Assembly (NCBI GenBank): GCA_012512335.1
Contig: JAAZEK010000036.1
Location: 1-5,307 of the forward strand
Source of the DNA: Clostridiales bacterium
GTDB lineage: Bacteria; Bacillota; Clostridia; Caldicoprobacterales; DTU083
DNA: 5,307 bases
Reading direction: 5' to 3'
Both the position numbers and the translations under genes were made by a program. The notes beneath the pieces are model-generated. The model was not told the origin of the DNA. It did not search any database and saw only the letters and a list, made by a program, of their open reading frames with translations. This document shows, one piece after another, positions 1 through 5,307 of this stretch; the first letter of the stretch is position 1, and every line of letters starts with the position of its first letter.

Positions 1-761
1 AGCTGAGAATTATCCTTAATGAACTGAATATTCCTCATTATTCGTTGTAGTAAGGTCTGAAGTGGTATTAGCTTAGGATTGTCTATATAAAGCATTCCTG
101 TAAACCAATCATTCCATCTTGTTACAACATTAAAAAGTCCGATTGTTGCAAGGCCTGGTTTAAATAAGGGCAGTACAATTCTAAAGAAAATTGTAAGGTT
201 ACTTGCACCGTCAATTTTCGCAGCCTCAAACAGGGCATCTGGAATCGTAGTCTGAATAAATGTACGTAGGATAATAACATTATAGGCAGACACAAGAGTT
301 GGAAGTAGAAATATCCATATTGTGTCCTTCAGATGTAAATACCTAACATTTATGATGTAGCTAGGCACCAGACCTCCTGAAAAAAGCATTGTAAAAAAGA
401 GAATAAAGGTGTAGATGCTACGGAACTTAAAATTTCTCTGAGCCAGTACAAAAGCAAACATGGACATAACGAACAAACTCATAATTGTTCCAGTAATAGT
501 ATAGAAAATAGTAACTATATAAGAATCCAAAAGCTGCTGACCTGTTTTTATTAGCGTAGAGTATGCCTGAAACGAAATAGCATCAGGTATAAGCTTATAT
601 CCATTTACTGTTACACTTTCTGCAGGAGATAAGGAAATTGATACAACCAGCAGTAAAGGGAACACCGTAAGTGCCGCAATTATTATTAGCAATGTGGATA
701 TTGTAAAGTTTGATGCTGGCGAGATACTGTTAAAACGATTATATTTTCTTTGTTTAGCCAT
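1..761 (-). CDS. Carbohydrate ABC transporter permease, LplC/YtcP type (3' end cut by window edge)
   Basis: This is an inner-membrane subunit of an ABC importer for oligosaccharides, forming the translocation channel with the neighbouring permease. It starts at the ATG at 761-759 with SD AAAGGGGAA at 771-779, nine bases upstream. The frame stays open to base 1, giving 253 complete codons. Homologues are about 290-300 residues (known of the family), so roughly 40 C-terminal residues lie outside. Hydrophobic segments are visible near residues 20-42, 80-107, 116-138, 146-168 and 200-215. The EAA loop that contacts the ATPase is intact: E179-A-A-K-I-D-G185, followed by LP at 197-198. The sequence RWNDWF (215-220) is also typical of this family. 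It lies 18 bp downstream of the partner permease gene, and the SD overlaps that gene's last bases, so the two are almost certainly co-transcribed. The sugar cannot be told from the sequence; related systems import plant-derived oligosaccharides. Confidence 0.93.
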   Translation of the reverse strand, partial: MAKQRKYNRFNSISPASNFTISTLLIIIAALTVFPLLLVVSISLSPAESVTVNGYKLIPDAISFQAYSTLIKTGQQLLDSYIVTIFYTITGTIMSLFVMSMFAFVLAQRNFKFRSIYTFILFFTMLFSGGLVPSYIINVRYLHLKDTIWIFLLPTLVSAYNVIILRTFIQTTIPDALFEAAKIDGASNLTIFFRIVLPLFKPGLATIGLFNVVTRWNDWFTGMLYIDNPKLIPLQTLLQRIMRNIQFIKDNSQ

Positions 762-779
762 TGTGTGATATTCCCCTTT

Positions 780-1724
780 CTAAAATAATGCGCTGTCCGC
801 ATCAATTTTTGATATTACTTTGTTCATAGTAACAACTAGTATAAAACCAACTAAGGATTGATAGAGACCAGCAGCTGCCGCCATACCTGGATTGTTCAGT
901 TCGGTCATAGCCCTATATACATATGTGTCAATAACATCAGTTACAGGATATAACATACCATTGTTCTGTGGGACCAGATAAAACAAACCGAAATCTCCCC
1001 TAAATATTCCACCTAATGCCATCAAAAGTAGAATAGTCATCATGGTTTTAAGATGAGGTAAGGTAATGTACCACGCTTGTTGAACCTTGGTTGCACCATC
1101 AATTACTGCCGCCTCATAGAACTCTTTTGATATTCCCGTAATAGCTGCAAGATAAACAATCGAATTGTAACCCACGCCCTTCCACGCACTTATGACTACA
1201 AAGAACAAAGGCCACCAGGTTCTATCAGAATACCAATCAACAGGTTGTTTGCCGAAAAGGTCAAAAAGCAATCCATTTAAGTAGCCACTTCTAGCACTTA
1301 AGAATGCAAAAACTATAATACTTACAACTGCCATGGATAGAAAATGAGGCATAATAAAGAATGTCTGTAATGTTTTAGCAAGCTTCTTGCTGTGTAGCTC
1401 ACTTATCATTATTGCAAGTAATATTGATAAAAAGGTATTTAGTAGAATAAAGATAACATTATAAACAACTGTGTTTCGTGTAATATTCCACGCATCAGTA
1501 CTAGCAAATAGAAACTCAAAGTTTTTAAATCCAATCCAATCACTTGCAAAGATTCCTTTTGCTACATTTAATTTTTTGAATGCTATTATTATGCCACCCA
1601 TGGGCAAATAACTAAATAATAACAATACAACAAGCGCCGGAAGTGCCATAATATGCAATGTAAGATCGTCTTTGGAAATCCTGAAACGTTTTTTCTTAAT
1701 CGGTTTAGCTGGTGGCTGTGCCAT
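780..1724 (-). CDS. Carbohydrate ABC transporter permease, LplB/YteP type
   Basis: This 314-residue membrane protein is the first permease subunit of the sugar importer. It has a basic cytoplasmic N-terminus (KPIKKKRFRISKDD, residues 8-20), then hydrophobic segments near 22-49, 86-108, 121-143, 171-195, 226-246 and 285-302. The EAA loop reads E204-A-A-V-I-D-G210 with LP at 222-223, the docking site for the ATPase. The length is normal for the LplB family. The start is the ATG at 1724-1722, with SD AAAAGGGGAA at 1732-1741 and seven bases of spacing; the TAG stop is at 782-780. It is the promoter-proximal gene seen in the operon, with the second permease 18 bp downstream. No binding-protein gene precedes it, so that gene is probably third, beyond base 1 (inference). 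No confident promoter was found; a dyad at 1773-1794 could be an operator. The substrate is unknown. Confidence 0.95.
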   Translation of the reverse strand: MAQPPAKPIKKKRFRISKDDLTLHIMALPALVVLLLFSYLPMGGIIIAFKKLNVAKGIFASDWIGFKNFEFLFASTDAWNITRNTVVYNVIFILLNTFLSILLAIMISELHSKKLAKTLQTFFIMPHFLSMAVVSIIVFAFLSARSGYLNGLLFDLFGKQPVDWYSDRTWWPLFFVVISAWKGVGYNSIVYLAAITGISKEFYEAAVIDGATKVQQAWYITLPHLKTMMTILLLMALGGIFRGDFGLFYLVPQNNGMLYPVTDVIDTYVYRAMTELNNPGMAAAAGLYQSLVGFILVVTMNKVISKIDADSALF

Positions 1725-1761
1725 TAAATCAATTCCCCTTTTCTATAATATTTAATAATAC

Positions 1762-1917
1762 ATGGCATACAAATGCTGTTATCTTAATCAGCATGACCAA
1801 TGGTTTAACTGTCTTATACGAGGTCAGCGTTATGATGATCTTACTGATATTATTAAGACTGCCAGAATAGCCATGGATTTCATAAATAATTTGTACCCTA
1901 TGCTTAAAACATTCTAG
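1762..1917 (+). CDS. Doubtful 51-codon ORF or gene remnant
   Basis: An ATG at 1762 opens 51 codons ending at the TAG at 1915-1917. It has an in-frame TAA just upstream (1756-1758) and no Shine-Dalgarno sequence. The peptide begins MAYKCCYLNQHDQW and ends NNLYPMLKTF. It is rich in aromatic and charged residues and looks more protein-like than random intergenic translation, which is the only reason to list it. I do not recognise it. It lies antisense to the leader of the permease operon, so the permease promoter probably has to sit inside or beyond it. It may be a decayed gene piece, a small protein, or chance; chance is a serious possibility. Confidence 0.15.
   Translation: MAYKCCYLNQHDQWFNCLIRGQRYDDLTDIIKTARIAMDFINNLYPMLKTF
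1773..1794. promoter_or_regulatory. Dyad upstream of permease operon, possible operator
   Basis: ATGCTG (1773-1778) and CAGCAT (1789-1794) are perfect 6-bp inverted arms separated by 10 bp, centred about 60 bases upstream of the first permease ATG. The position fits an operator for a sugar-responsive regulator, or a hairpin in the 5' leader. It does not match the CcpA cre consensus. No regulator gene is visible, so the role is inference. Confidence 0.25.
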
Positions 1918-2162
1918 ATTGGAAGCGGAAAATCTGCAACGAACAATATTTTTTGCACATAAAATATTTGATATTTTGTAGAGTTTAGGGGAAGGAAGTT
2001 CTAATATGGTGGTATTTGTTGAATAATTGATTAGTGAAAATTCATTTATCTTTTTTTAGACACAACCTGTAAATAAGGTGAAAATTATCCATTATTTTAC
2101 TGGTCAGCTATAAACAAAAGCAATAATTTTGAGCCAGCAATGTGATAATGATTGAGCTTTTT

Positions 2163-2201
2163 AAAACAGTAAGAGCCCGGTTAAAATACACCCGAGCTCT
2201 T
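2163..2201 (-). terminator. Terminator-like hairpin at 3' end of candidate small RNA
   Basis: The arms at 2171-2180 and 2192-2201 form nine pairs with one mismatch (C2177 against A2195) around an 11-base loop. On the minus strand the stem is followed by ACUG and then UUUU at 2166-2163. The U run is short and offset, so termination may be weak. On the plus strand no T run follows, so the minus orientation is preferred. Confidence 0.45.
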
Positions 2202-2318
2202 GTATAGAAAAAGGCCAGCCTTTTAATTTGACATCTTCGATTTCATTGTGCGTGCACTAAATTGCGAAGGTTCTTCAATAATTAAACAGCCCAAGGGAAT
2301 CACGCCTTTCTATTTCTG
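2163..2318 (-). ncRNA. Candidate 6S-like small RNA
   Basis: Read on the minus strand from about 2318, this stretch folds into one long nested hairpin. The pairs, in plus coordinates, are: closing stem 2204-2215 with 2304-2313 (10 bp, two-base bulge); 2222-2227 with 2281-2286; 2228-2231 with 2275-2278; 2235-2239 with 2265-2269; 2240-2243 with 2259-2262; and 2248-2251 with 2254-2257. Between the closing stem and the rest is an asymmetric bubble of 17 bases on the RNA 5' side (GUGAUUCCCUUGGGCUG, 2303-2287) and 6 on the other (2221-2216). Closing stem, lopsided central bubble and long interrupted terminal stem are the hallmarks of 6S RNA (ssrS/bsrA), which mimics an open promoter to hold sigma-70 polymerase. 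The bubble strand CCCUUGGGCUGUU resembles, from memory, the CCCUGAGCCGAU of E. coli 6S. A TATAAT promoter precedes it and a hairpin with a short U run follows. At about 155 nt it is slightly short for 6S. The structured RNA seems likely; the 6S identity is tentative. Confidence 0.5.
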
Positions 2319-2324
2319 TAGACC

Positions 2325-2355
2325 ATTATAGTATCGATCAAGTTGACATTCTCAA
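2325..2355 (-). promoter_or_regulatory. Sigma-70-type promoter for candidate small RNA
   Basis: On the minus strand there is a perfect -10 TATAAT (2330-2325) with TTGAGA (2355-2350, five of six consensus bases) as -35. The 19-bp spacer is longer than ideal. The predicted start is near 2318, a few bases before the 5' arm of the RNA's closing stem, which is what a dedicated promoter should give. Confidence 0.5.
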
Positions 2356-2370
2356 ACTTACTGGTAAACT
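2343..2370 (+). promoter_or_regulatory. Promoter for the HAD phosphatase gene, extended -10
   Basis: There is a perfect -35 TTGACA (2343-2348), a 16-bp spacer and -10 TAAACT (2365-2370, four of six), preceded by TGG at 2362-2364 as an extended -10. The start would be near 2377, giving a leader of about 115 bases before the ATG. It overlaps the divergent small RNA promoter: the -35 of that promoter lies inside this spacer. Confidence 0.5.
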
Positions 2371-2391
2371 TATATAGTAACTTTCTTTACG

Positions 2392-2401
2392 AGCAGCTGC
2401 T
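2392..2401. repeat. 10-bp palindrome in the phosphatase leader
   Basis: AGCAGCTGCT is a perfect palindrome about 15-25 bases downstream of the predicted plus-strand start. It could be a repressor site or a small hairpin. A ten-base palindrome may also arise by chance, and no binding protein is suggested by the sequence. Confidence 0.25.
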
Positions 2402-2446
2402 TCGTTATATATATAAACCTGCTTATAGTAATGAAACATCAAAAGC

Positions 2447-2469
2447 ATTATTTTTTATATAAAAATAAT
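2447..2469 (+). repeat. All-AT inverted repeat just upstream of the RBS
   Basis: ATTATTTTT (2447-2455) and AAAAATAAT (2461-2469) are perfect 9-bp arms around TATAT. In the mRNA this gives an A-U hairpin ending 11 bases before the SD AGGAGG. It could set translation efficiency or mRNA stability, but in such AT-rich DNA it may be incidental. Confidence 0.3.
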
Positions 2470-2480
2470 TAAATTTTACA

Positions 2481-2486
2481 AGGAGG
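2481..2486 (+). promoter_or_regulatory. Ribosome binding site that decides the phosphatase start
   Basis: AGGAGG at 2481-2486 abuts the first in-frame ATG (2487), leaving no spacer, whereas the second ATG (2493) has six bases of spacing. The second ATG is therefore the likely start. Confidence 0.8.
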
Positions 2487-2492
2487 ATGATT

Positions 2493-3278
2493 ATGTATAA
2501 GACATTAGAATCAGAAAAAAAATATTTTATTCTTGATATGGACGGAACCTTTTATTTGGGTGATCAATTATTGGAAGGCTCTCTGGATTTCCTAGAAGAG
2601 CTAGTTGACAAGGGAAGGCAGTTTCTCTTTTTCACCAATAATTCCTCTAAAAATAGGCAGGTTTACATGGAAAAGCTGAGAGCGATGGGCTGCTATATTG
2701 ATGAAAATCAGCTTTTAACCTCTGGAATGGTTACTATAAGCTATCTTAAAAAGACTTGGAAGAACCCAAAGGTCTATTTATTAGGTACTCCTGCCTTGGA
2801 ACAGGATTTTGAAGACAATGGAATACAGCTAACAGAAGACAATCCAGATGCCCTAGTAGTAGGCTTTGACACTACTTTGACATATGACAAGTTAGAAAAG
2901 GCTTGTACTTTGATTAGGAATGGCGTTCCCTTTATAGCAACTCATCCAGACAATAATTGCCCTACAGAATTTGGACCTATTCCCGATTGTGGTGCAATGT
3001 GCGCCTTTATTACTCAATCCACAGACGTTCTGCCAAAATATCTGGGCAAGCCCCATACAGAAACCCTCGATTATATAACCAGCTACTTAAACTGCACAAA
3101 GGATGAATTGGTTTTTGTAGGTGACAGATTATACACAGATATTGCTATTGGAGCTAACCACGGGGCAACTAGTGTACTGGTTCTTACTGGAGAAACTCAA
3201 ATGTCGGATTTGGAAACTTCCGAGGTTAAGCCACAATTGATTGTTCCACGCTTAATTGATTTAGCTGAGTATCTATAG
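2493..3278 (+). CDS. HAD-IIA family hydrolase, NagD/YutF-like phosphatase
   Basis: A 261-residue cytoplasmic phosphatase of the haloacid dehalogenase superfamily, subclass IIA. All four HAD motifs are present: DMDGT at 15-19 with nucleophile D15 and acid/base D17; FFTNN at 46-50 with T48; the lysine in GKPHTE (K186); and VGDRLYTD at 209-216, whose D211 and D216 would help hold magnesium. VGFD (123-126) and ATHPD (149-153) in the cap region are typical of NagD relatives. The length matches the family (about 250-270). E. coli NagD dephosphorylates UMP and other sugar or nucleotide phosphates; the substrate here is unknown, and relatives act on p-nitrophenyl phosphate and glycolytic by-products too. 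It is preceded by its own likely promoter and AGGAGG, faces htpG tail to tail, and ends 120 bases before a shared terminator, so it is probably monocistronic. An ATG six bases earlier sits against the SD and is unlikely to be used. Confidence 0.94.
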   Translation: MYKTLESEKKYFILDMDGTFYLGDQLLEGSLDFLEELVDKGRQFLFFTNNSSKNRQVYMEKLRAMGCYIDENQLLTSGMVTISYLKKTWKNPKVYLLGTPALEQDFEDNGIQLTEDNPDALVVGFDTTLTYDKLEKACTLIRNGVPFIATHPDNNCPTEFGPIPDCGAMCAFITQSTDVLPKYLGKPHTETLDYITSYLNCTKDELVFVGDRLYTDIAIGANHGATSVLVLTGETQMSDLETSEVKPQLIVPRLIDLAEYL

Positions 3279-3287
3279 TGATTCTAC

Positions 3288-3345
3288 TGAAAATAGTCTT
3301 GTATTGTCATTCTGAGGAGCTTGCGACGAAGAATCTTGAAAATAG
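3288..3345. repeat. Short dispersed-repeat-like element with 9-bp flanking direct repeats
   Basis: The core GTCATTCTGAGGAGC...GACGAAGAATC (about 3306-3335) has ATTCT/AGAAT inverted ends. From memory, it resembles a short intergenic repeat seen in many unrelated bacterial genomes. TGAAAATAG occurs at both 3288-3296 and 3337-3345, bounding a 40-base insert, which would fit a target duplication. Whether this is a mobile miniature element or coincidence cannot be decided from one copy. Confidence 0.4.
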
Positions 3346-3390
3346 AAGAGGATAAACATTTACTTTACTCAGCTTTATAAAGATTGCTTT

Positions 3391-3429
3391 AAAAAGACAA
3401 GGAGCAGGAATTGATCCTGCCCCTTTTTT
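3391..3429. terminator. Bidirectional Rho-independent terminator between convergent genes
   Basis: GGAGCAGGA (3401-3409) pairs with TCCTGCCCC (3415-3423), eight of nine pairs around ATTGA. On the plus strand six T follow at 3424-3429, a strong terminator for the phosphatase gene. On the minus strand the hairpin lies 33 bases past the htpG stop and is followed by TTGTCTTTTT (3400-3391), so it can end htpG as well. Confidence 0.85.
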
Positions 3430-3456
3430 ATTACACATCTTTATTATATTTACATA

Positions 3457-5307
3457 CTAGTCATCCAGTTCTGCCAAACGGGTTAGCAGGTGATTACTGC
3501 GTCTTACAAACTCAGCCATTTCTTCTGGCTCAAGTGGTTTATGATTCAACATAGCTAGGTCATAAACATGCTTGCAAATCATATCTACATCCTCTTTTCG
3601 GTCTGCTCTGTCCTTAAGCCCACCTAGCCTTGTAATCAAATCATTTTTCTGGTTAAGAACTAAGGTCTCTTCAACTGGGAATCCTCCCATAGACATATCA
3701 CCAAAGCGCTTTGTCATTTCCTGCATTCTTCTGGATTGCTCAGAAAGCAGAATTACAGCTGGAATATCTGATGATTTAAGGGATTCAACTTGAATTTTCA
3801 ACTCATCTTTTTCTAAAGCTTCTTTGAACATGGATTCCAGAGCTTCTTGTGCGGACTTACTCTCTTCACTAGTATCAGACTCTTCTTTTAAAGCTTCCGA
3901 TATGTCTGAATCCACGCTACTAAATTTAATCCCAGTTTCCTTCATTTCAAGAAAGCTTATAAAGTGACTATCTATCATAGAATTTAGATACAGGGCTTCT
4001 AGATTGTTGTCCTTAAATAATCGGATGTACTGAGCTTGCTGATTTTCATCGGATATATAGAAAACTTGATCCTTATGCTGTTCACTATTTCGGTTGAGAT
4101 AGTCCTTTAGTAAAGTGAACTCTCCACTGGTAGACTTATATATTAGAATTTCCTTCACCCGATCATAAAACTTATCATCCCGCATACAACCAAACTTAAT
4201 AAAAGGATTTATATCTTCCCAAAATTTCTCATAACTTTCCTTCTCAGTTTTAAACAAGCTATTTAGCTTGTCCGCTACCTTCTTGGTAATATGCTCAGAT
4301 ATCTTTCTTACCTTACCATCATTTTGCAAGGAACTCCTTGAAACATTAAGAGGCAAGTCAGGACAGTCAATAACCCCTCTTAGTAGAAGGAGGAATTCTG
4401 GAATTACTTCCTTTATGTTATCGGCTATGAATACCTGATTGTTATAAAGCTTAATCTGACCTTCCATGTTGTCAAAGTCTCTTCGAATCTTGGGAAAGTA
4501 TAGAATTCCCTTTAGATTGAATGGATAATCAACATTTAGGTGTATCCAAAATAAGGGTTCTTGAAAGTCCATGAAAACCTTCTGATAAAATTCCTTGTAC
4601 TCCTCATCAGTGCATTCTGAGGGCTTTTTCAGCCACAGTGGATGAGTATCATTGATTGGCTTTGGCGAGTTATCTCCCTCTTCTTCCAAATCTTCATCTT
4701 CCGTGTCATCGGCTTCAACAGCTGTGCTCTCATCTTCAGCTTTCGCTTCAGATTTTTCTTTTGCTTTCTTTTCTTTTTCCTTCGCTTTTGCCTCAGCGTC
4801 TTCCTTAGCCTTTTTTTTCTCTTCTACATCTTCTAAATAAATCTCCACAGGCAAGAAAGCACAATATTTCTCCAATATTTTTAGTAGCTCATATTTGCCC
4901 AAAAATTCCTTACTATCCTCTGCAATATGTAAGGTCATTACACTTCCACGGCTTGCTAGTTCAGAGGTGGTCATTTCGTAGGTAGAACCACCATCGCTAA
5001 TCCATTTTACAGCTTCTGCTCCTTCTTGATAGGACAAGGTATCAATTTCTACCTTTTCCGAAACCATGAAGACAGAATAAAAACCTAAACCAAAATGTCC
5101 GATAATCTGACTAGACTCTTCCTGGTCTTTATATTTTTCCAAAAACTCCTGAGCACCGGAAAAAGCCACCTGATTTATATATTTCTTCACTTCTTCGGCA
5201 GTCATGCCAATGCCATTATCAATAACTTGAATAGTTTTCTCTGGTTTATTAAGAACCACCTTTATGTAGTAGGGCTCTTCGGAATCTACTTTTGCTTCCC
5301 CTAGAGA
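3457..5307 (-). CDS. htpG: Molecular chaperone HtpG (bacterial Hsp90), 5' end cut by window edge
   Basis: ATP-driven cytosolic dimeric chaperone of the Hsp90 family. The frame is open to base 5307 and gives 616 residues (numbered from the right edge); about 60 N-terminal residues, including the catalytic glutamate of the N-box, lie outside. Visible ATP-site motifs are DNGIGM (30-35) and GHFGLGFYS (70-78). The middle domain carries LNVSR with R324, the arginine that contacts the ATP gamma-phosphate. QSRRMQEM near 524-531 belongs to the C-terminal dimerisation domain. It ends LAELDD without a eukaryotic MEEVD tail, as expected. Oddly, residues 160-214 (4666-4830) form a long charged linker, first Lys/Ala/Glu-rich and then acidic, between the ATPase and middle domains, where E. 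coli HtpG has only a short segment. The TAG stop at 3459-3457 is followed by a shared terminator. The GTG at 5259 is an internal valine, not the start. Regulation is not visible, as the promoter lies outside. Confidence 0.97.
   Translation of the reverse strand, partial: SLGEAKVDSEEPYYIKVVLNKPEKTIQVIDNGIGMTAEEVKKYINQVAFSGAQEFLEKYKDQEESSQIIGHFGLGFYSVFMVSEKVEIDTLSYQEGAEAVKWISDGGSTYEMTTSELASRGSVMTLHIAEDSKEFLGKYELLKILEKYCAFLPVEIYLEDVEEKKKAKEDAEAKAKEKEKKAKEKSEAKAEDESTAVEADDTEDEDLEEEGDNSPKPINDTHPLWLKKPSECTDEEYKEFYQKVFMDFQEPLFWIHLNVDYPFNLKGILYFPKIRRDFDNMEGQIKLYNNQVFIADNIKEVIPEFLLLLRGVIDCPDLPLNVSRSSLQNDGKVRKISEHITKKVADKLNSLFKTEKESYEKFWEDINPFIKFGCMRDDKFYDRVKEILIYKSTSGEFTLLKDYLNRNSEQHKDQVFYISDENQQAQYIRLFKDNNLEALYLNSMIDSHFISFLEMKETGIKFSSVDSDISEALKEESDTSEESKSAQEALESMFKEALEKDELKIQVESLKSSDIPAVILLSEQSRRMQEMTKRFGDMSMGGFPVEETLVLNQKNDLITRLGGLKDRADRKEDVDMICKHVYDLAMLNHKPLEPEEMAEFVRRSNHLLTRLAELDD

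Larger units (their letters stand above)
1725..2162. other. AT-rich intergenic stretch, no confident gene
   Basis: This is the left half of the region between the divergent permease and phosphatase genes. Apart from the permease SD, the doubtful small ORF and the dyad listed separately, I see no supported gene, RNA or repeat. The best minus-strand promoter-like match is TTTACA (2073-2068), 17 bp, GATAAA (2050-2045). It lies over 300 bases upstream of the permease start and is weak. The permease operon promoter therefore remains unplaced. Confidence 0.5.

Noticed and set aside
1745..1772. Minus-strand TTGTAT-16-TATTAT as the permease promoter
   Set aside because: The start would fall within the Shine-Dalgarno sequence at 1732-1741, leaving no usable ribosome binding site.
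1987..2025. AGGGGAAGGA followed by a six-codon ORF (ATG at 2005)
   Set aside because: Too short, not linked to a downstream gene or an attenuator hairpin; likely chance.
2207..2225. AAAAGG/CCTTTT hairpin as a separate terminator
   Set aside because: Only six A/T-rich pairs with no clear transcript to end; its bases are better explained by the closing stem and bubble of the candidate small RNA.
2228..2233. TTGACA as a plus-strand -35
   Set aside because: No acceptable -10 at 15-19 bp; it falls inside the paired arms of the candidate small RNA.
2487..2489. First ATG as start of the phosphatase
   Set aside because: It touches the AGGAGG with no spacer; the ATG six bases later is correctly spaced.
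1725..2492. T-box, SAM, purine or other known riboswitch in the long intergenic region
   Set aside because: No T-box sequence or recognisable riboswitch core seen; no CRISPR-like repeat spacing either.
3572..3793. Plus-strand 73-codon ORF opposite the 3' part of htpG
   Set aside because: Antisense to a well-conserved htpG domain, no SD, no recognisable product.
4642..4840. Plus-strand ORFs, Phe- or Ser-rich, opposite the htpG linker
   Set aside because: They are complements of the Lys/Glu-rich linker codons of htpG; low-complexity antisense shadows without an RBS.
5257..5259. GTG at 5259 as the start of htpG
   Set aside because: The frame continues upstream with HtpG-like sequence (GEAKVDSEEPYYIK) to the edge, and essential N-domain motifs would be lost; it is an internal valine.
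5095..5304. Plus-strand 69-codon ORF at the right edge
   Set aside because: Antisense to the htpG ATPase domain, no SD, no family resemblance.

Overview
The window looks like chromosomal DNA of a low-GC Gram-positive anaerobe, most likely a clostridium of the Lachnospiraceae type. The reasons are the AT-rich composition, strong purine-rich ribosome binding sites (AAAGGGGAA, AGGAGG), sugar permeases of the LplB/LplC kind, and an HtpG sequence close to clostridial Hsp90s. The taxonomic assignment is inference.

Layout, left to right. Positions 1-761 (minus, cut by the left edge) and 780-1724 (minus) are the two permease subunits of an oligosaccharide ABC importer, transcribed leftward with an 18-bp gap. 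No binding protein or ATPase is in view. The binding-protein gene may lie beyond the left edge, and ATPases of this family are often encoded elsewhere. Positions 1725-2492 are a long divergent intergenic region with no convincing protein gene, apart from a doubtful 51-codon ORF at 1762-1917. Its right half is structured. Positions 2163-2318 read on the minus strand form a candidate small RNA with its own promoter, a closing stem, an asymmetric central bubble, a long terminal hairpin and a terminator-like hairpin. This resembles 6S RNA, the RNA that binds sigma-70 RNA polymerase. A divergent promoter on the plus strand overlaps the small RNA promoter and probably drives the next gene.

Positions 2493-3278 (plus) encode a HAD-IIA phosphatase of the NagD/YutF group. 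Positions 3279-3456 hold a short dispersed-repeat-like element and a terminator hairpin usable in both directions. The convergent gene at 3457-5307 (minus, cut by the right edge) is htpG, the bacterial Hsp90. It has an unusually long charged linker between its ATPase and middle domains, and that linker begins at a dnaX-like A AAA AAG slippery heptamer.

The genes do not form one pathway. The window holds a sugar-import operon, a housekeeping phosphatase, a chaperone and a probable regulatory RNA. The small RNA is the part most worth following up.
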